Numbered from the stretch's first letter, positions 53,028-61,680 are shown. The stretch is 64,000 bases of DNA from Dyella_D sp052115385 (GCF_052115385.1 NZ_JBFRGP010000005.1:1-64000), one strand, 5' to 3'. Numbers and translations: made by a program. The notes: generated by a model from the sequence alone, not told the origin.

Positions 53028-53774
53028 ATGGCCGATCATTTCACCCTCCGCCTCGTCGACAGCTACATGCTTGCTCCCACCGTGCGCCACCTGGTGTTCG
53101 AGCGGGCCGACGGGCAGGTGCTCGCGTTTGTGCCCGGGCAGTTCCTGCAGGTGCATTTCCACTACGACGACGGCACGCCGACCAAGCGCAGCTATTCCGT
53201 GGCCACCGTCGGCGACGGCCGCTCGCCCGCCCAGCGCATCGAGATCGCGGTGAGCTACGTGGACGGCGGCGCGGCCACCAAGCTGCTGGGCAGCCTGGAA
53301 GCGGGCCAGACCATCGAGGCCAGCGGCCCCTACGGCCGCTTCTGCCTGCAGCCGGGCGACGCGCATCCGCGCTATCTGCTGCTGGCCACCGGCACCGGCG
53401 TCACGCCGTACCGCGCCATGCTGCCGCTGCTGCGCGAGCTGCTGGCCCAGGGCGGGCGCCAAGTGGCGCTGCTGTACGGCGCGCGCAACGAGACCGAGCT
53501 GCTGTACGGCGCGGAATTCGAAGCCTTCGAAGCCGAAAACCCGGGCTTTTCCTTCCACGCCTGCCTCAGCCGCCAGGCCCGTGCGCAGCCGCGCGCGAAC
53601 GACCGCAGCGGCCACGTGCAGGGCGTGCTGGCGGAGCTGTCGCCCAGCGCCGACCGCGACATCGCCTACCTGTGCGGCAATCCGAACATGGTCGACGGCG
53701 CCTTCAACGCGTTGAAGGAATACGGCCTGCCGGTGCCGCAGATCCGCCGCGAGAAGTACATCTCCTCGCGCTGA
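53028..53774 (+). CDS. fpr: Ferredoxin/flavodoxin-NADP reductase
   Basis: A 248-residue flavoprotein. The FAD motif is KRSYSVA with the preceding VPGQFLQVHF, and the NADP part is seen in LLATGTGVTPYRAML, YGARNETELLY and AYLCGNPNMVDGAFNALKEYG. The length and motif order fit Fpr-type reductases that supply electrons to ferredoxin/flavodoxin. It is divergent from the ABC exporter genes; the shared promoter lies in the 90-nt gap. Confidence 0.92.
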   Translation: MADHFTLRLVDSYMLAPTVRHLVFERADGQVLAFVPGQFLQVHFHYDDGTPTKRSYSVATVGDGRSPAQRIEIAVSYVDGGAATKLLGSLEAGQTIEASGPYGRFCLQPGDAHPRYLLLATGTGVTPYRAMLPLLRELLAQGGRQVALLYGARNETELLYGAEFEAFEAENPGFSFHACLSRQARAQPRANDRSGHVQGVLAELSPSADRDIAYLCGNPNMVDGAFNALKEYGLPVPQIRREKYISSR

Positions 53775-54073
53775 AGTTTCCGGCCGGCGGGCCGACACCC
53801 TCTGCAAGCCAGCATGAGCGGGCCGGTGCCCGCTCAGAAAATCTCCTGCGCCCGCCGCAGGCTAGCGGTTATTTCGCACTCAGGCCGAACAAATAAATCA
53901 CAAATCTTTGATTTACATCGAGCTTCTGGCCATAGGCCTTACGACATACGCTCCCGCATTGTGATGCACATCACAAATCCCAACGCCCATCAGATTTCGG
54001 ATTAAAGCCCGGTCGCCGGCAGCCGACAGACCGGAAAAGCGCTCATCCGATTGAGGGGGCGCGGGAGGTCGGG
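53775..54073 (+). promoter_or_regulatory. Long promoter region of the orphan fimbrial-like gene, with a CRP/Clp site
   Basis: TGTGATGCACATCACA (53960-53975) has the exact TGTGA-N6-TCACA core of CRP-family sites, centred 107 nt before the ATG. A further AT-rich patch at 53885-53930 has an AAATCA...TGATTT inverted repeat. No gene or RNA is seen in the rest of this 299-nt stretch. Confidence 0.7.
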
Positions 54074-54418
54074 ATGCGGATCTGGATACGCAAGACGCTG
54101 GTGGCTGGCCTGGTCGCGATGAGCCTCGCGCCGGCCGTGGCGATGGCCGATGGCGGGACGATCGTCTTCTCCGGAAGAATCGTCGAACCGACCTGTTCGG
54201 CGAGTGCCCAACGCATCGGCGATGCGCAAGGCGCGCAGGCGCCGCATCGCTATCGCTGTTCGGAAGGGGCCAGCCCCACGCCCGGCCAGCTCGCGCAGTC
54301 CTACGCGCTGTCGGTGAGCGACACCATCGGCACGCCGCTCGCCTCAGATCCCTTAATCGTCTATTTCGGCCAATACTTGAGCGCGCAGCCGAAACTGGTC
54401 ACGCAGACCTACGACTGA
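54074..54418 (+). CDS. Short fimbrial subunit-like protein
   Basis: A 114-residue protein with a signal peptide (LVAGLVAMSLAPAVAMA). The mature N-terminus (DGGTIVFSGRIVEPTCS) matches the donor strand and first strand of FimA-type pilins with the conserved Cys; a second Cys is in YRCSEG. It ends VTQTYD, the penultimate Tyr typical of usher-pathway subunits. It is about 60 residues shorter than the pilin at 60093-60629, so the domain must be compact or incomplete. It converges on the pilus operon (4 nt gap) and has its own CRP/Clp-like site. Confidence 0.65.
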   Translation: MRIWIRKTLVAGLVAMSLAPAVAMADGGTIVFSGRIVEPTCSASAQRIGDAQGAQAPHRYRCSEGASPTPGQLAQSYALSVSDTIGTPLASDPLIVYFGQYLSAQPKLVTQTYD

Positions 54419-54422
54419 AGCG

Positions 54423-55358
54423 TCACTGGTACGACAGGGTGAAGGTCGCCGTCGCGCTCACCGAGCCGGCCGCGACCGGCGTGGCGGTCTGGTAGTAGCG
54501 GGCGTAGTAGGTGAGGGTCAGCGGTCCGTTCGGGGTGGCGCCGGCCAGCGCCGGTGTGCCGAACGTGATCGGCACGAAGGTCTTGTCGATCAATTGCACG
54601 CCGACGTTCTTGGCCCGCCCGGTGCCGGTCGCCGGCGCGATCACGCCGGTGGTGCCGCTGGCCGCGGTGGCCGTGTCGAACTGGATATACAGCTGGCTGC
54701 CCGCCGCGCACTGCAGCGCGATCGGCACCACCGTCGCGCCCGCCACGGTGCCCACGCCATTGAACGCGGTGCTCGACACCGCGGGCAGCACGATATTGAT
54801 CGTGCTGGTGTTCACCGAGCACGAGGGATACACGAAGGTCAGCGCGGTGCTGAGGTTGAAGTTCTCGACGCGGCGGTTGTTGTCGTAGCGCCAGTAGCCC
54901 AGCGTGCCGCCGCCCACCGTGGCGCCATTGGCAATCGTGCCGGTCTTGACGAACTCCAGGCCGGAGGTCACCGACATCTGGTAGCTGCCGCTGCCGATCG
55001 AATCGCCGGGATAGGCGCGCAGGTAGCTGGACGCATCCGGATGCGTCACGCGGTAGCCGATGCCGGCGACGCCGGTGGCAAAGATGGTGGCGCCCGACGC
55101 GGGCTGGCTGCCGGCGACGTTGACCACGCCGATGGTGGTGGTGCTGTTGCACGAGATCTGCGAGATCGGCGTGGGCGAGAACTGGCTGGAGCTGGCCAGC
55201 GTCGCGCCCACCGGCAGGTTCGGATCGATGGTGATGGTGGTGCTGCCGAACGAGATGTTGACGTTGGCGGTATTGCCGCTGCTGAAACTGCAGCTGGCCT
55301 GCGCGCCCAGCGGCAGCCAAAGCATGGTTGCCGCTAACAGCAGCAGAATCCGACGCAT
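54423..55358 (-). CDS. Spore coat U-domain pilus subunit, likely tip
   Basis: A 311-residue protein with a signal peptide (ILLLLAATMLWLPLGAQA). There are two domains: an N-terminal one (about 22-165; SCSFSSGNTANVNISFG) and a C-terminal spore coat U (SCPU) domain ending ATFTLSYQ with conserved TPNGPLTLTYYARYYQ. The two-domain form and last place in the operon fit a tip adhesin of archaic chaperone-usher pili (Csu/CupE type). ATG at 55358 is taken rather than the GTG before it. Confidence 0.85.
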   Translation of the reverse strand: MRRILLLLAATMLWLPLGAQASCSFSSGNTANVNISFGSTTITIDPNLPVGATLASSSQFSPTPISQISCNSTTTIGVVNVAGSQPASGATIFATGVAGIGYRVTHPDASSYLRAYPGDSIGSGSYQMSVTSGLEFVKTGTIANGATVGGGTLGYWRYDNNRRVENFNLSTALTFVYPSCSVNTSTINIVLPAVSSTAFNGVGTVAGATVVPIALQCAAGSQLYIQFDTATAASGTTGVIAPATGTGRAKNVGVQLIDKTFVPITFGTPALAGATPNGPLTLTYYARYYQTATPVAAGSVSATATFTLSYQ

Positions 55359-55453
55359 CACGTTGTTCCCCCTGCAGGTCGCCGCGCCTTCCCCGGCAGC
55401 GGCGACGGATGGCGGCCAACCGCAGCTGGCCGTGCTGACTGGCGCTCAGGGCG

Positions 55454-56482
55454 CTATTGGTAAGTCAGCGTGTAAGTGGCCGTCGCGGTCACCTGGCCGC
55501 TGCCGGCGGGCGTGGCGGTCAGGTAGTACTGCGCGTAGTACGGAATGCTCAGCGGGCCATTGGGTGTGGCGCCCAGGGACTTGGCCGTGTTGAACGTCAC
55601 CGGATTCCGGCTGCCGTCGAGCAGGCGCACACCCACATTTGTCGCCTTGCCCGTGCCGGTGGCCGGCGCGATGACGCCGGCGCCGGTGCCCGGCGTGGAC
55701 GTGCTCAGCGTGATCGACACATTCGAGCCCGACTGGCAGCTGAGGTTGATATTGAAGCGCGTGGTCGCGGCGGTGGCGCCGACGGCCGTCAGCGCGCTGG
55801 TGCTCACCTGCGGCAAGGCGACGTTGAGCGTCTGCGAATCGGTATTCACCGAGCAGGCGATCACGGTGACATTGCCGCCGCTGAAGGTAAGGCTGGAAAG
55901 CGGGCCGACGCTGGCGGTCTTGCCGTAGACGTACCAGTAGAACTGCATCAACTGGATCGAGCCCAGCGCGCCGGGCGTGATCGGGCCGGTCTTGACCAGC
56001 TTGGCGGTGAAGGTCGCGGTCGCGCTGTTGCTGCTGGGCGGATAGTTGACCGTCACCGGTTCGAAACCGGCGGTGCTGCCGGGGCCGCAGCGCAGGCAGG
56101 ATTGCGCATCGGCCTGCACCGGCGTTGCGGTGACCAGCAGCGCCACGCCGGGTACGTTGGTGGCGAAGGAGATGCCGGCACCGGTGGTCGCGTCCGAGGC
56201 GTCGCGCGGCGCGAGGTTGCCCGCCTGCATGGTCACCACCTTGCCCTGCGTGGTGTTGTCGTAGGGCATCCCGCTGCAGCTGATGGTGATGCCCGCGTTG
56301 CCGGAAGTGCCCAGCACCGTGCCCACCGGCGCGCTGGGCGACACGCTGACGTCGCCGATGGTCAAGGTGTTGTTGGTGATGCTGCAGTTCACCGCCGCGC
56401 TGGCGCCCAGCGGCAGCAGGCACAGCAGCAGCGCCAGCAGCAACAGGCCGCCGATGCGTCGGGACCATAGGCAGGTGCGCAT
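55454..56482 (-). CDS. Spore coat U-domain pilus subunit
   Basis: A 342-residue protein with a signal peptide (GGLLLLALLLCLLPLGASA), an N-terminal beta-domain (VNCSITNNTLTIGDVSVSPSAP) and a C-terminal SCPU domain ending TATYTLTYQ. It parallels the next gene in domain layout, so the two arose by duplication. The ATG overlaps the usher stop codon by one nt. It is likely an adaptor or second tip subunit. Confidence 0.85.
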   Translation of the reverse strand: MRTCLWSRRIGGLLLLALLLCLLPLGASAAVNCSITNNTLTIGDVSVSPSAPVGTVLGTSGNAGITISCSGMPYDNTTQGKVVTMQAGNLAPRDASDATTGAGISFATNVPGVALLVTATPVQADAQSCLRCGPGSTAGFEPVTVNYPPSSNSATATFTAKLVKTGPITPGALGSIQLMQFYWYVYGKTASVGPLSSLTFSGGNVTVIACSVNTDSQTLNVALPQVSTSALTAVGATAATTRFNINLSCQSGSNVSITLSTSTPGTGAGVIAPATGTGKATNVGVRLLDGSRNPVTFNTAKSLGATPNGPLSIPYYAQYYLTATPAGSGQVTATATYTLTYQ

Positions 56483-59244
56483 CACGGGTGACTCCCGTTG
56501 CCCGCCGCCGCCGTGCAGGTGGCGTCGAGCTTCTCGTAACTGTCCGCCGCGCCCTTGGCGGTCGCGGGCAACTGATAGGGGAACTGGCAGCGCAGCGCCG
56601 TCTCGTCGGCATCCTGCCACTGCACGCTCAGCACGCCGCGGTCACCGCCGACGCGGACCAGCATACGCCCGGCCTGGCCGACCACGCCCACGCTCTTGCC
56701 CTGCTCGTCCACCACTTCGGCGCCGAACGGCACCACGCGGCCGTCGGCCTGCTTCACGCGCACGATCATCGAGCGGCCGCTTTCGGTCTTGTAGTGCAGC
56801 ATCACCACCGCGCCGGCATGCGGCGCCACCTGGGCGCTGGTGCTGTCCATCTGCACCGACAGCGGCAGGCCCTTCGGATCGATCTGCACGGTGTTGAGGT
56901 TGTACGGCGTGAGGTAGGGCACCAGCGCGTAACCGGCACCGTTGATGCGCACGCCGGCGGCGTTGAGCACGCGCGCGCCCTTGGCGTCCGGCGCGGAGAC
57001 GATCGCCACCGTGTCGCCCATCGGCTGGCCGAAGGTCACGCCGCCGGGATGCGCCACCACCGAGCCGGCGACGGTGATCGAGCCCTGCGAATAACCGCTG
57101 CCCTTGCCATAGCTGGCGTTGAACTGCGCGAACGGGCTGCGGTAGCCGCCGTACACGGTGCCGGCATTGCTCGAGTCCGCGCCGTTGCCGCCGTTGTCAT
57201 GCGTGGCGGTGGCGCCGTAGCTGTATTCGTTGTCGACGCCGGCGGTGCCGCTGAGCGTGCCCTGCGCCAGCGAATGCCCGTTGCTGTCGTGGCTCACCGT
57301 GGCGCCGAAGGTCGGCGCATGCACGCTGTCGCCCAGCGGCACCGAGATGCTGGCGAAGAACTGGTTGCCGAAGCGGCCGTTGACGTCGCGCACGCGGGTG
57401 GCCGATACGTTGTAGCTCAGGCGGCGGAACACGTTGTTGTAGCCCACCTGGAACTGCACGTCGGTGCCGCTGCGGCTCCAGTAATCGACCGCGGAGCCGG
57501 TGACGTAGACCGTGCCGCCGGACTGGCCCAGGCGCTGGTTGACGTTGATGTCGAAGCGGCTGCGCTGGCGGTCGAGCTGGCGGGTGAAGTTGCTGAAGTT
57601 GTTCGACACGCCCTGCAGCGCCTGGCGCTGCTCGGGCGTGAGCAGGTCGTTGGTGGTTACGCCGTTCACCGTGGTGAGCGTGGTCGGATCGACGTAGCGG
57701 TAGCCGCGCGCGATGTCGCGGGTCAGCAGCGCATCGCGCAGGCCCAGGTAGCCGCTGGTCGAATAGCGGTACGTGGCCACGCTGAAGGACGTGTTGCTCT
57801 CCGGGATGATCTTGCTGTAGCTCAGCCGCACGCTCTGGCCGTCCTGGCTGGATTGGCCGGGGATCTCGGTGCGCGCCGCGGTGACGTCCAGCGCCACGGC
57901 GCCGTAATGCGTGTTGAACGCGCCGCCGACCTGCACCGCGCCGTAGCCGGAGGTGCCGACGATGCCGGCATAACCGGTCAGCAGGTTGGTGAAGCCGTGC
58001 TGGACGGTCGCCTGCGCGATCGCCGGCTTGGCATGGATGGAGGTGTCGTGCAGCTCGCCGGCCACCACCGAGAAGCGCGTGACACCAGGGCGCAGCAGCT
58101 GCGGCACCGAGGCATACGGCACGGTGAAGTTGCGCATGCGGCCGTCGGCCTCGGTAACGGTGACGTTGAGGTCGCCGCCGTAGCCGGTCGAATACAGGTC
58201 CGAGATCACGAACGGGCCGGGCGCCACCGTGGTTTCGTACAGCACGATGCCGTTCTGGCGCACCGTCACCTTGGCGTTGGACTCGGCCACGCCGCGCACG
58301 GTCGGCGCGTAGCCGCGCAGCGAGTCGGGCAGCATGCGGTCGTCGGTGGCGATCTGCACGCCGCGGACGCTGACGCTGTCGAACAGCTCGCCGCCGGTGT
58401 ACGAATCGCCGATGGTCATCTGCGCGCGCAGCGAAGGCAGGTCGCGGCGCAGGTAGGTATCGATGTTCTGCCAGTGGCGGCGCGACGGTGCGCCGGCGGC
58501 GCCGGACTGCATCATCAGCGTCGAGTCGTGGCGCAGCTGCCAGCCGCCGAGGTTGATGCCGGTGTTGAGGCCGAGGAACGACGAGGTCTGGCTGACCCCG
58601 CCGTTGCGCGTGCGGTAGCTGTTGAAGTTGTAGTTGAGCAGCGCCGCGTTGACGCCGCGGTCCCAGTTTTCCGGGTTCACGTAGCCGCGCGCGCGGGTGC
58701 CCAGCCAGGCCTGCGGCACGCTCACGTCCAGGCGCAGGTTCGGCTGGTCGAACGTCATCGTCGCCGCGTCGATCAGGCTGCCGATGTCGAGGCAGCCCTG
58801 CGCGTCGGCAAGCTTCGCCTGCTGCTCGGCGGAGAGCTTCTGCAGCGGCAGGCCGAGCCGGTCGAACAGTTCCTTGGACAGGCAGGGGATGGCGTTGGCG
58901 TTTGGCGCCGGGGTCGCGAAGCGCACGTCGCCGCGCGCCACCCAGGCGCCATTGAGAAAGATGTCGGTGCGATAGACGCCCGGCACGATCACCGCGCCGC
59001 GCTCGAAGCGCGACAGGTCGCCGGTATTGCGGCCGGCGCCGGACAACAGGTTGCGGTCGAAGCTCGCTTCCACCGGCGCGGCGGCTTCGGCACCGGAGGC
59101 GGCCGCGCCGTTGGCAGCGGGAGCCGCAGCCCATGCGGCCAGGCTCCAGCCACCGAGCACACCGGCAATCGCCATGCACAGCAACGCACGCCGGGCCGGC
59201 TGGCCGGAGGCGGGGCTGCGCTGCATGGCGCGCACGAAGCTCAC
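56482..59244 (-). CDS. Outer-membrane usher of the chaperone-usher pilus
   Basis: A 920-residue protein with an N-terminal signal, the usher N-domain (ASFDRNLLSG..., FERGAVIVPGVYRTDIFLNG), a 24-strand barrel (SVRGVQIATDDRMLPDSLRGYAPTVRGVA, VTVRQNGIVLYETTVAPGPF) and plug and C-terminal domains with two Cys. It assembles pilins handed over by the chaperone and exports the fibre across the outer membrane. It overlaps the chaperone gene by four nt. Confidence 0.95.
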   Translation of the reverse strand: MSFVRAMQRSPASGQPARRALLCMAIAGVLGGWSLAAWAAAPAANGAAASGAEAAAPVEASFDRNLLSGAGRNTGDLSRFERGAVIVPGVYRTDIFLNGAWVARGDVRFATPAPNANAIPCLSKELFDRLGLPLQKLSAEQQAKLADAQGCLDIGSLIDAATMTFDQPNLRLDVSVPQAWLGTRARGYVNPENWDRGVNAALLNYNFNSYRTRNGGVSQTSSFLGLNTGINLGGWQLRHDSTLMMQSGAAGAPSRRHWQNIDTYLRRDLPSLRAQMTIGDSYTGGELFDSVSVRGVQIATDDRMLPDSLRGYAPTVRGVAESNAKVTVRQNGIVLYETTVAPGPFVISDLYSTGYGGDLNVTVTEADGRMRNFTVPYASVPQLLRPGVTRFSVVAGELHDTSIHAKPAIAQATVQHGFTNLLTGYAGIVGTSGYGAVQVGGAFNTHYGAVALDVTAARTEIPGQSSQDGQSVRLSYSKIIPESNTSFSVATYRYSTSGYLGLRDALLTRDIARGYRYVDPTTLTTVNGVTTNDLLTPEQRQALQGVSNNFSNFTRQLDRQRSRFDINVNQRLGQSGGTVYVTGSAVDYWSRSGTDVQFQVGYNNVFRRLSYNVSATRVRDVNGRFGNQFFASISVPLGDSVHAPTFGATVSHDSNGHSLAQGTLSGTAGVDNEYSYGATATHDNGGNGADSSNAGTVYGGYRSPFAQFNASYGKGSGYSQGSITVAGSVVAHPGGVTFGQPMGDTVAIVSAPDAKGARVLNAAGVRINGAGYALVPYLTPYNLNTVQIDPKGLPLSVQMDSTSAQVAPHAGAVVMLHYKTESGRSMIVRVKQADGRVVPFGAEVVDEQGKSVGVVGQAGRMLVRVGGDRGVLSVQWQDADETALRCQFPYQLPATAKGAADSYEKLDATCTAAAGNGSHP

Positions 59245-59978
59245 GGCGCGACCGCGCCCGTGTAGCTGTCGGCGGCGCCGAAGTCGTTGATCGCGGTGAA
59301 CTTCACCACGCTGCCGGCGGCCGGCTTCGGCGCGCCGTCATGCAGCGGCAGGCGCAGATCCGACAGCGGCGCGACCATGCCCAGCTCCGCCGCGACGGAC
59401 TTGCCGCCGACGCTGACGCTGAGCTCGGAAATGGTGACGTGGTACGGCGTGGGGTTGTGCGCGACCAGCGCCTTGCCGTCGGCGTCGACCTTCCAGCTCA
59501 GCTGCGCCGGCGCCTTCAGCGGATCGCCCTGCAGGCCGGCCGGACGGTAAAACAGCTTTAGCCGCGAGCGCAGCGCGAGCTGCAGCAGGTTCTGGCCTTC
59601 GGCCTGTGCACCGGTGGGCTTGGGCGGCACTTCGAGCACGTTGAGCCAGAACAGCGACTCGCGGTCGGCCGGCAACTGCTCGTGCGTGTAGACGATGCGC
59701 AGGCTCTGCTCTTTCTTCGCTTCCATGCGGAACAGCGGAGGCGTGAGCAGGAACGGCACATCGACGGATTCGGGGGTGGAATGCGCATCGCCGCGATCGA
59801 TCCACGACTCGACCAGCACGGGGTGGTCGTTGTCGTTGGTCAGGCGTACGGTGACCTCGCCATCCTTTGCCGGAAAGACCACGCGGGTGCCGCCGATCAG
59901 GACATTGGCGTGCGCGGCCGGAGCGCCGAGACACAGGGCCAGCAGGCCCGCGCCCAGGGCGCAGACAAACTTCCTCAT
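59241..59978 (-). CDS. Periplasmic pilus chaperone
   Basis: A 245-residue protein with a signal peptide (GAGLLALCLGAPAAHA). The immunoglobulin-like domain has TRVVFPAKDGEVTVRLTN and the signature RESLFWLNVLEVPPKP, with conserved Lys/Arg for donor-strand complementation. It caps pilin subunits in the periplasm and delivers them to the usher. A hairpin separates it from the major pilin gene upstream. Confidence 0.95.
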   Translation of the reverse strand: MRKFVCALGAGLLALCLGAPAAHANVLIGGTRVVFPAKDGEVTVRLTNDNDHPVLVESWIDRGDAHSTPESVDVPFLLTPPLFRMEAKKEQSLRIVYTHEQLPADRESLFWLNVLEVPPKPTGAQAEGQNLLQLALRSRLKLFYRPAGLQGDPLKAPAQLSWKVDADGKALVAHNPTPYHVTISELSVSVGGKSVAAELGMVAPLSDLRLPLHDGAPKPAAGSVVKFTAINDFGAADSYTGAVAP

Positions 59979-60025
59979 GGATTTCCCTCGCTGCGAACTG
60001 ACTACTGCCGCCTTGCGGCGGAGAT

Positions 60026-60053
60026 GCGCCGGAACCTCATGGGGTTCCGGCGC
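60026..60053 (-). promoter_or_regulatory. Hairpin between the pilin and chaperone genes
   Basis: GCGCCGGAACC and GGTTCCGGCGC form a perfect 11-bp stem with a six-nt loop in the 114-nt gap between pilin stop and chaperone start. There is no T-tract. Such hairpins between pilin and assembly genes often stabilise the pilin message or limit readthrough, which would give excess pilin over usher. Confidence 0.65.
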
Positions 60054-60092
60054 TGACTTGCCTCTTGCAACACCGCTTATTGCGAGCGGGTC

Positions 60093-60629
60093 TTACTGGT
60101 ACATCATGGTGAACTGCACGGTCGTGCTCACGGTGCCGGCGCCAGCGGCGGCGGTCGCGAAGTACTGCGCGTAGTAGTTCAGGTTGCCGGCGCCGCTGGC
60201 GAGGGCGATCTGCTGCGAAGCCTGGGTGGAGGCCGTGCCGGCCAGGTTGATCGCGCTGAAGTCGTTGTTGAGCAGCTGCACTTCGACGCCGGTTGCGGTG
60301 CCCGACGAGTTCTTCAGATTGCCGTCGGCCATGATGGTCGGACCCGGCTCGAAGTAGGTCTGGGCCTTGGTCAGCGAACCGCAGGCGCTCAGGTTCAGGG
60401 CGAACGCGGTGCGGCCGGCGATGGCGCCAGCGGTGCCGAGCGAGGTGGTCGACACGGTCGGCAGGGTCACGTTGACCGTGGCCGGGCTGTTGGCGCCGTT
60501 GATCTTGCAGGTGGAGGCGGTGACGCTGCCGGTGATGTTGATGGTGCCATCGGCGGCGGAGGCCTGGTTCGGGGCCAGGGCGGCAAAGCCCAGGGCGGCG
60601 ATCAGGGCGGTGGCGAGCACATTCTTCAT
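60093..60629 (-). CDS. Major fimbrial subunit, FimA-like
   Basis: A 178-residue pilin with a signal peptide (LATALIAALGFAALAPNQASA). The donor strand and first Cys are in DGTINITGSVTASTCKINGA, the second Cys in LNLSACGSL, and the protein ends VQFTMMYQ with the penultimate Tyr. It is type 1-like (FimA/PF00419 style), unlike the spore-coat-U subunits at the end of the operon. As the first gene of the operon it is probably the main fibre subunit. Confidence 0.92.
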   Translation of the reverse strand: MKNVLATALIAALGFAALAPNQASAADGTINITGSVTASTCKINGANSPATVNVTLPTVSTTSLGTAGAIAGRTAFALNLSACGSLTKAQTYFEPGPTIMADGNLKNSSGTATGVEVQLLNNDFSAINLAGTASTQASQQIALASGAGNLNYYAQYFATAAAGAGTVSTTVQFTMMYQ

Positions 60630-60786
60630 GGTATGCCTTTGTCCTTAACGGGTTTTTGGTTGGGTACGGCAGTTGGCGTTGCGGACGCGGGCTTAGCTGT
60701 CTCGTCCCCCTGCGTCTTGTCTCCGAGGTGCGGCGCTGCCGGCGCTTGCCTCGATGGCGCGGGTCTCCTGCAGGAGCCGTGCCAAT

Positions 60787-60808
60787 AAACGTGATGTAGA
60801 GCACATTC
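60787..60808. promoter_or_regulatory. CRP/Clp-like site upstream of the pilus operon
   Basis: The 22-nt stretch matches the CRP consensus at 18 of 22 positions, with GTGATGTAGAGCAC at its centre. It lies 158-179 nt before the pilin ATG. In Xanthomonadales the CRP-like protein Clp binds such sites and is antagonised by cyclic di-GMP, a common switch for adhesion. Confidence 0.7.
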
Positions 60809-60880
60809 TATTTTGAGAACTATCTCACGGAATCTGCCCCCTCCAGATTAAGCAACGTCAAAATTTTGTCGAGGTCATTG

Positions 60881-60899
60881 AAGGTCAAAAAGTGACCTT
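60881..60899. promoter_or_regulatory. AAGGTCA/TGACCTT inverted repeat
   Basis: AAGGTCA, five nt, TGACCTT: a perfect 7-bp inverted repeat. Another AGGTCA occurs 10 nt upstream, giving three half-sites in a row. It sits between the pilus operon and the divergent membrane-protein operon, so it could serve either. The binding protein is unknown. The 439-nt region 60630-61068 otherwise holds the CRP/Clp-like site and the promoter/operator pair at 60964-61024. Confidence 0.55.
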
Positions 60900-60963
60900 T
60901 GGGGGCCAAGTGCTTGCCTTAATTCGCAAAATATCGTCCGGATAAAGTGTTACACCCGAGCGT

Positions 60964-61024
60964 TGTCAAGCAAGCTTGACATACGTCCCGGCGCTGCCTA
61001 GCATGCTGTCAAGCTTGCTTGACA
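60964..61024 (+). promoter_or_regulatory. Promoter bracketed by two inverted operators
   Basis: TTGACA (60976-60981), 17 nt, TAGCAT (60999-61004) is a near-consensus sigma70 promoter. TGTCAAGCAAGCTTGACA (60964-60981) overlaps the -35 and its exact reverse complement TGTCAAGCTTGCTTGACA (61007-61024) covers the expected start of transcription. The centres are 43 bp apart. Repression by the XRE regulator encoded in the same operon is the likely use. Confidence 0.82.
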
Positions 61025-61068
61025 TGGCGAGTGTCCGATCGAAGGGGAACGGGCGTATGGAGGGGGCA

Positions 61069-61677
61069 ATGGAACATCTGACCAAGCGCATGGCGAGCTG
61101 GCCGGCCTGGGGTCGGCGGCTCTTGCTGGCGCTGATCATGCTGGGGTTCTTCGGCACCATCGGCCTGATGACGCGGCTGCATGGCGTGGCGGGGCGCGTG
61201 CTGCTCCTGCTGCTGCTGACGGGGCTGAGCTGGCTGATGGCCTATGTGTCGCGCGCCGCCGCCTGCTCGGAGGCCGAAGGCGAGATGCGTCGGGAGGATC
61301 GCCGTTACCTTGCCGAGTTCGTGCCGTCCATGACGATGTACTTCGCGCTGATGCTGTTCGTCTGGCCGCTGCACAAGACGGTTGAGGCGATCTGGCTGAA
61401 AACGCTGATCGCCGTATTGCCGGCCTTGCCGATAGCGGCCATGGCGTTCTCCCTGTTCCGCTACGTGACCGCGACCGATGAGTTCATGCAGCGCCTGCAC
61501 CTGCAGGCCCTGGCGATCGCTGCCTGGGTGGTAGCGGTGACCAGCATTGCCGTCGGTTTTCTCGCCGCGGCCAAGGTGGTCGACCTCGATGGGACCGCGC
61601 TGTTGCTGGTGGCGCCGGGCCTGATGCTGGTCTACGGCCCGACGCTGGCCTGGGCCAAGCGCCGCTACCGCGACTGA
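61069..61677 (+). CDS. Hypothetical membrane protein
   Basis: A 202-residue protein with about six predicted transmembrane helices (LLLALIMLGFFGTIGLM, VLLLLLLTGLSWLMAYV, FVPSMTMYFALMLFVWPL, TLIAVLPALPIAAMAFSLF, ALAIAAWVVAVTSIAVGFL, LLLVAPGLMLVYGPTLAW). Membrane proteins of this layout are often paired with an XRE regulator, as here (three-nt gap). The start at 61069 has GGAGGGG; ATG at 61057 is also possible. Function is unknown. Confidence 0.8.
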   Translation: MEHLTKRMASWPAWGRRLLLALIMLGFFGTIGLMTRLHGVAGRVLLLLLLTGLSWLMAYVSRAAACSEAEGEMRREDRRYLAEFVPSMTMYFALMLFVWPLHKTVEAIWLKTLIAVLPALPIAAMAFSLFRYVTATDEFMQRLHLQALAIAAWVVAVTSIAVGFLAAAKVVDLDGTALLLVAPGLMLVYGPTLAWAKRRYRD

Positions 61678-61680
61678 GCG

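Noticed and set aside
56488..59265. 925-residue plus-strand frame opposite the usher gene
   Set aside because: Antisense of a full usher; His/Val/Gly-rich low-complexity translation typical of GC-rich shadows.
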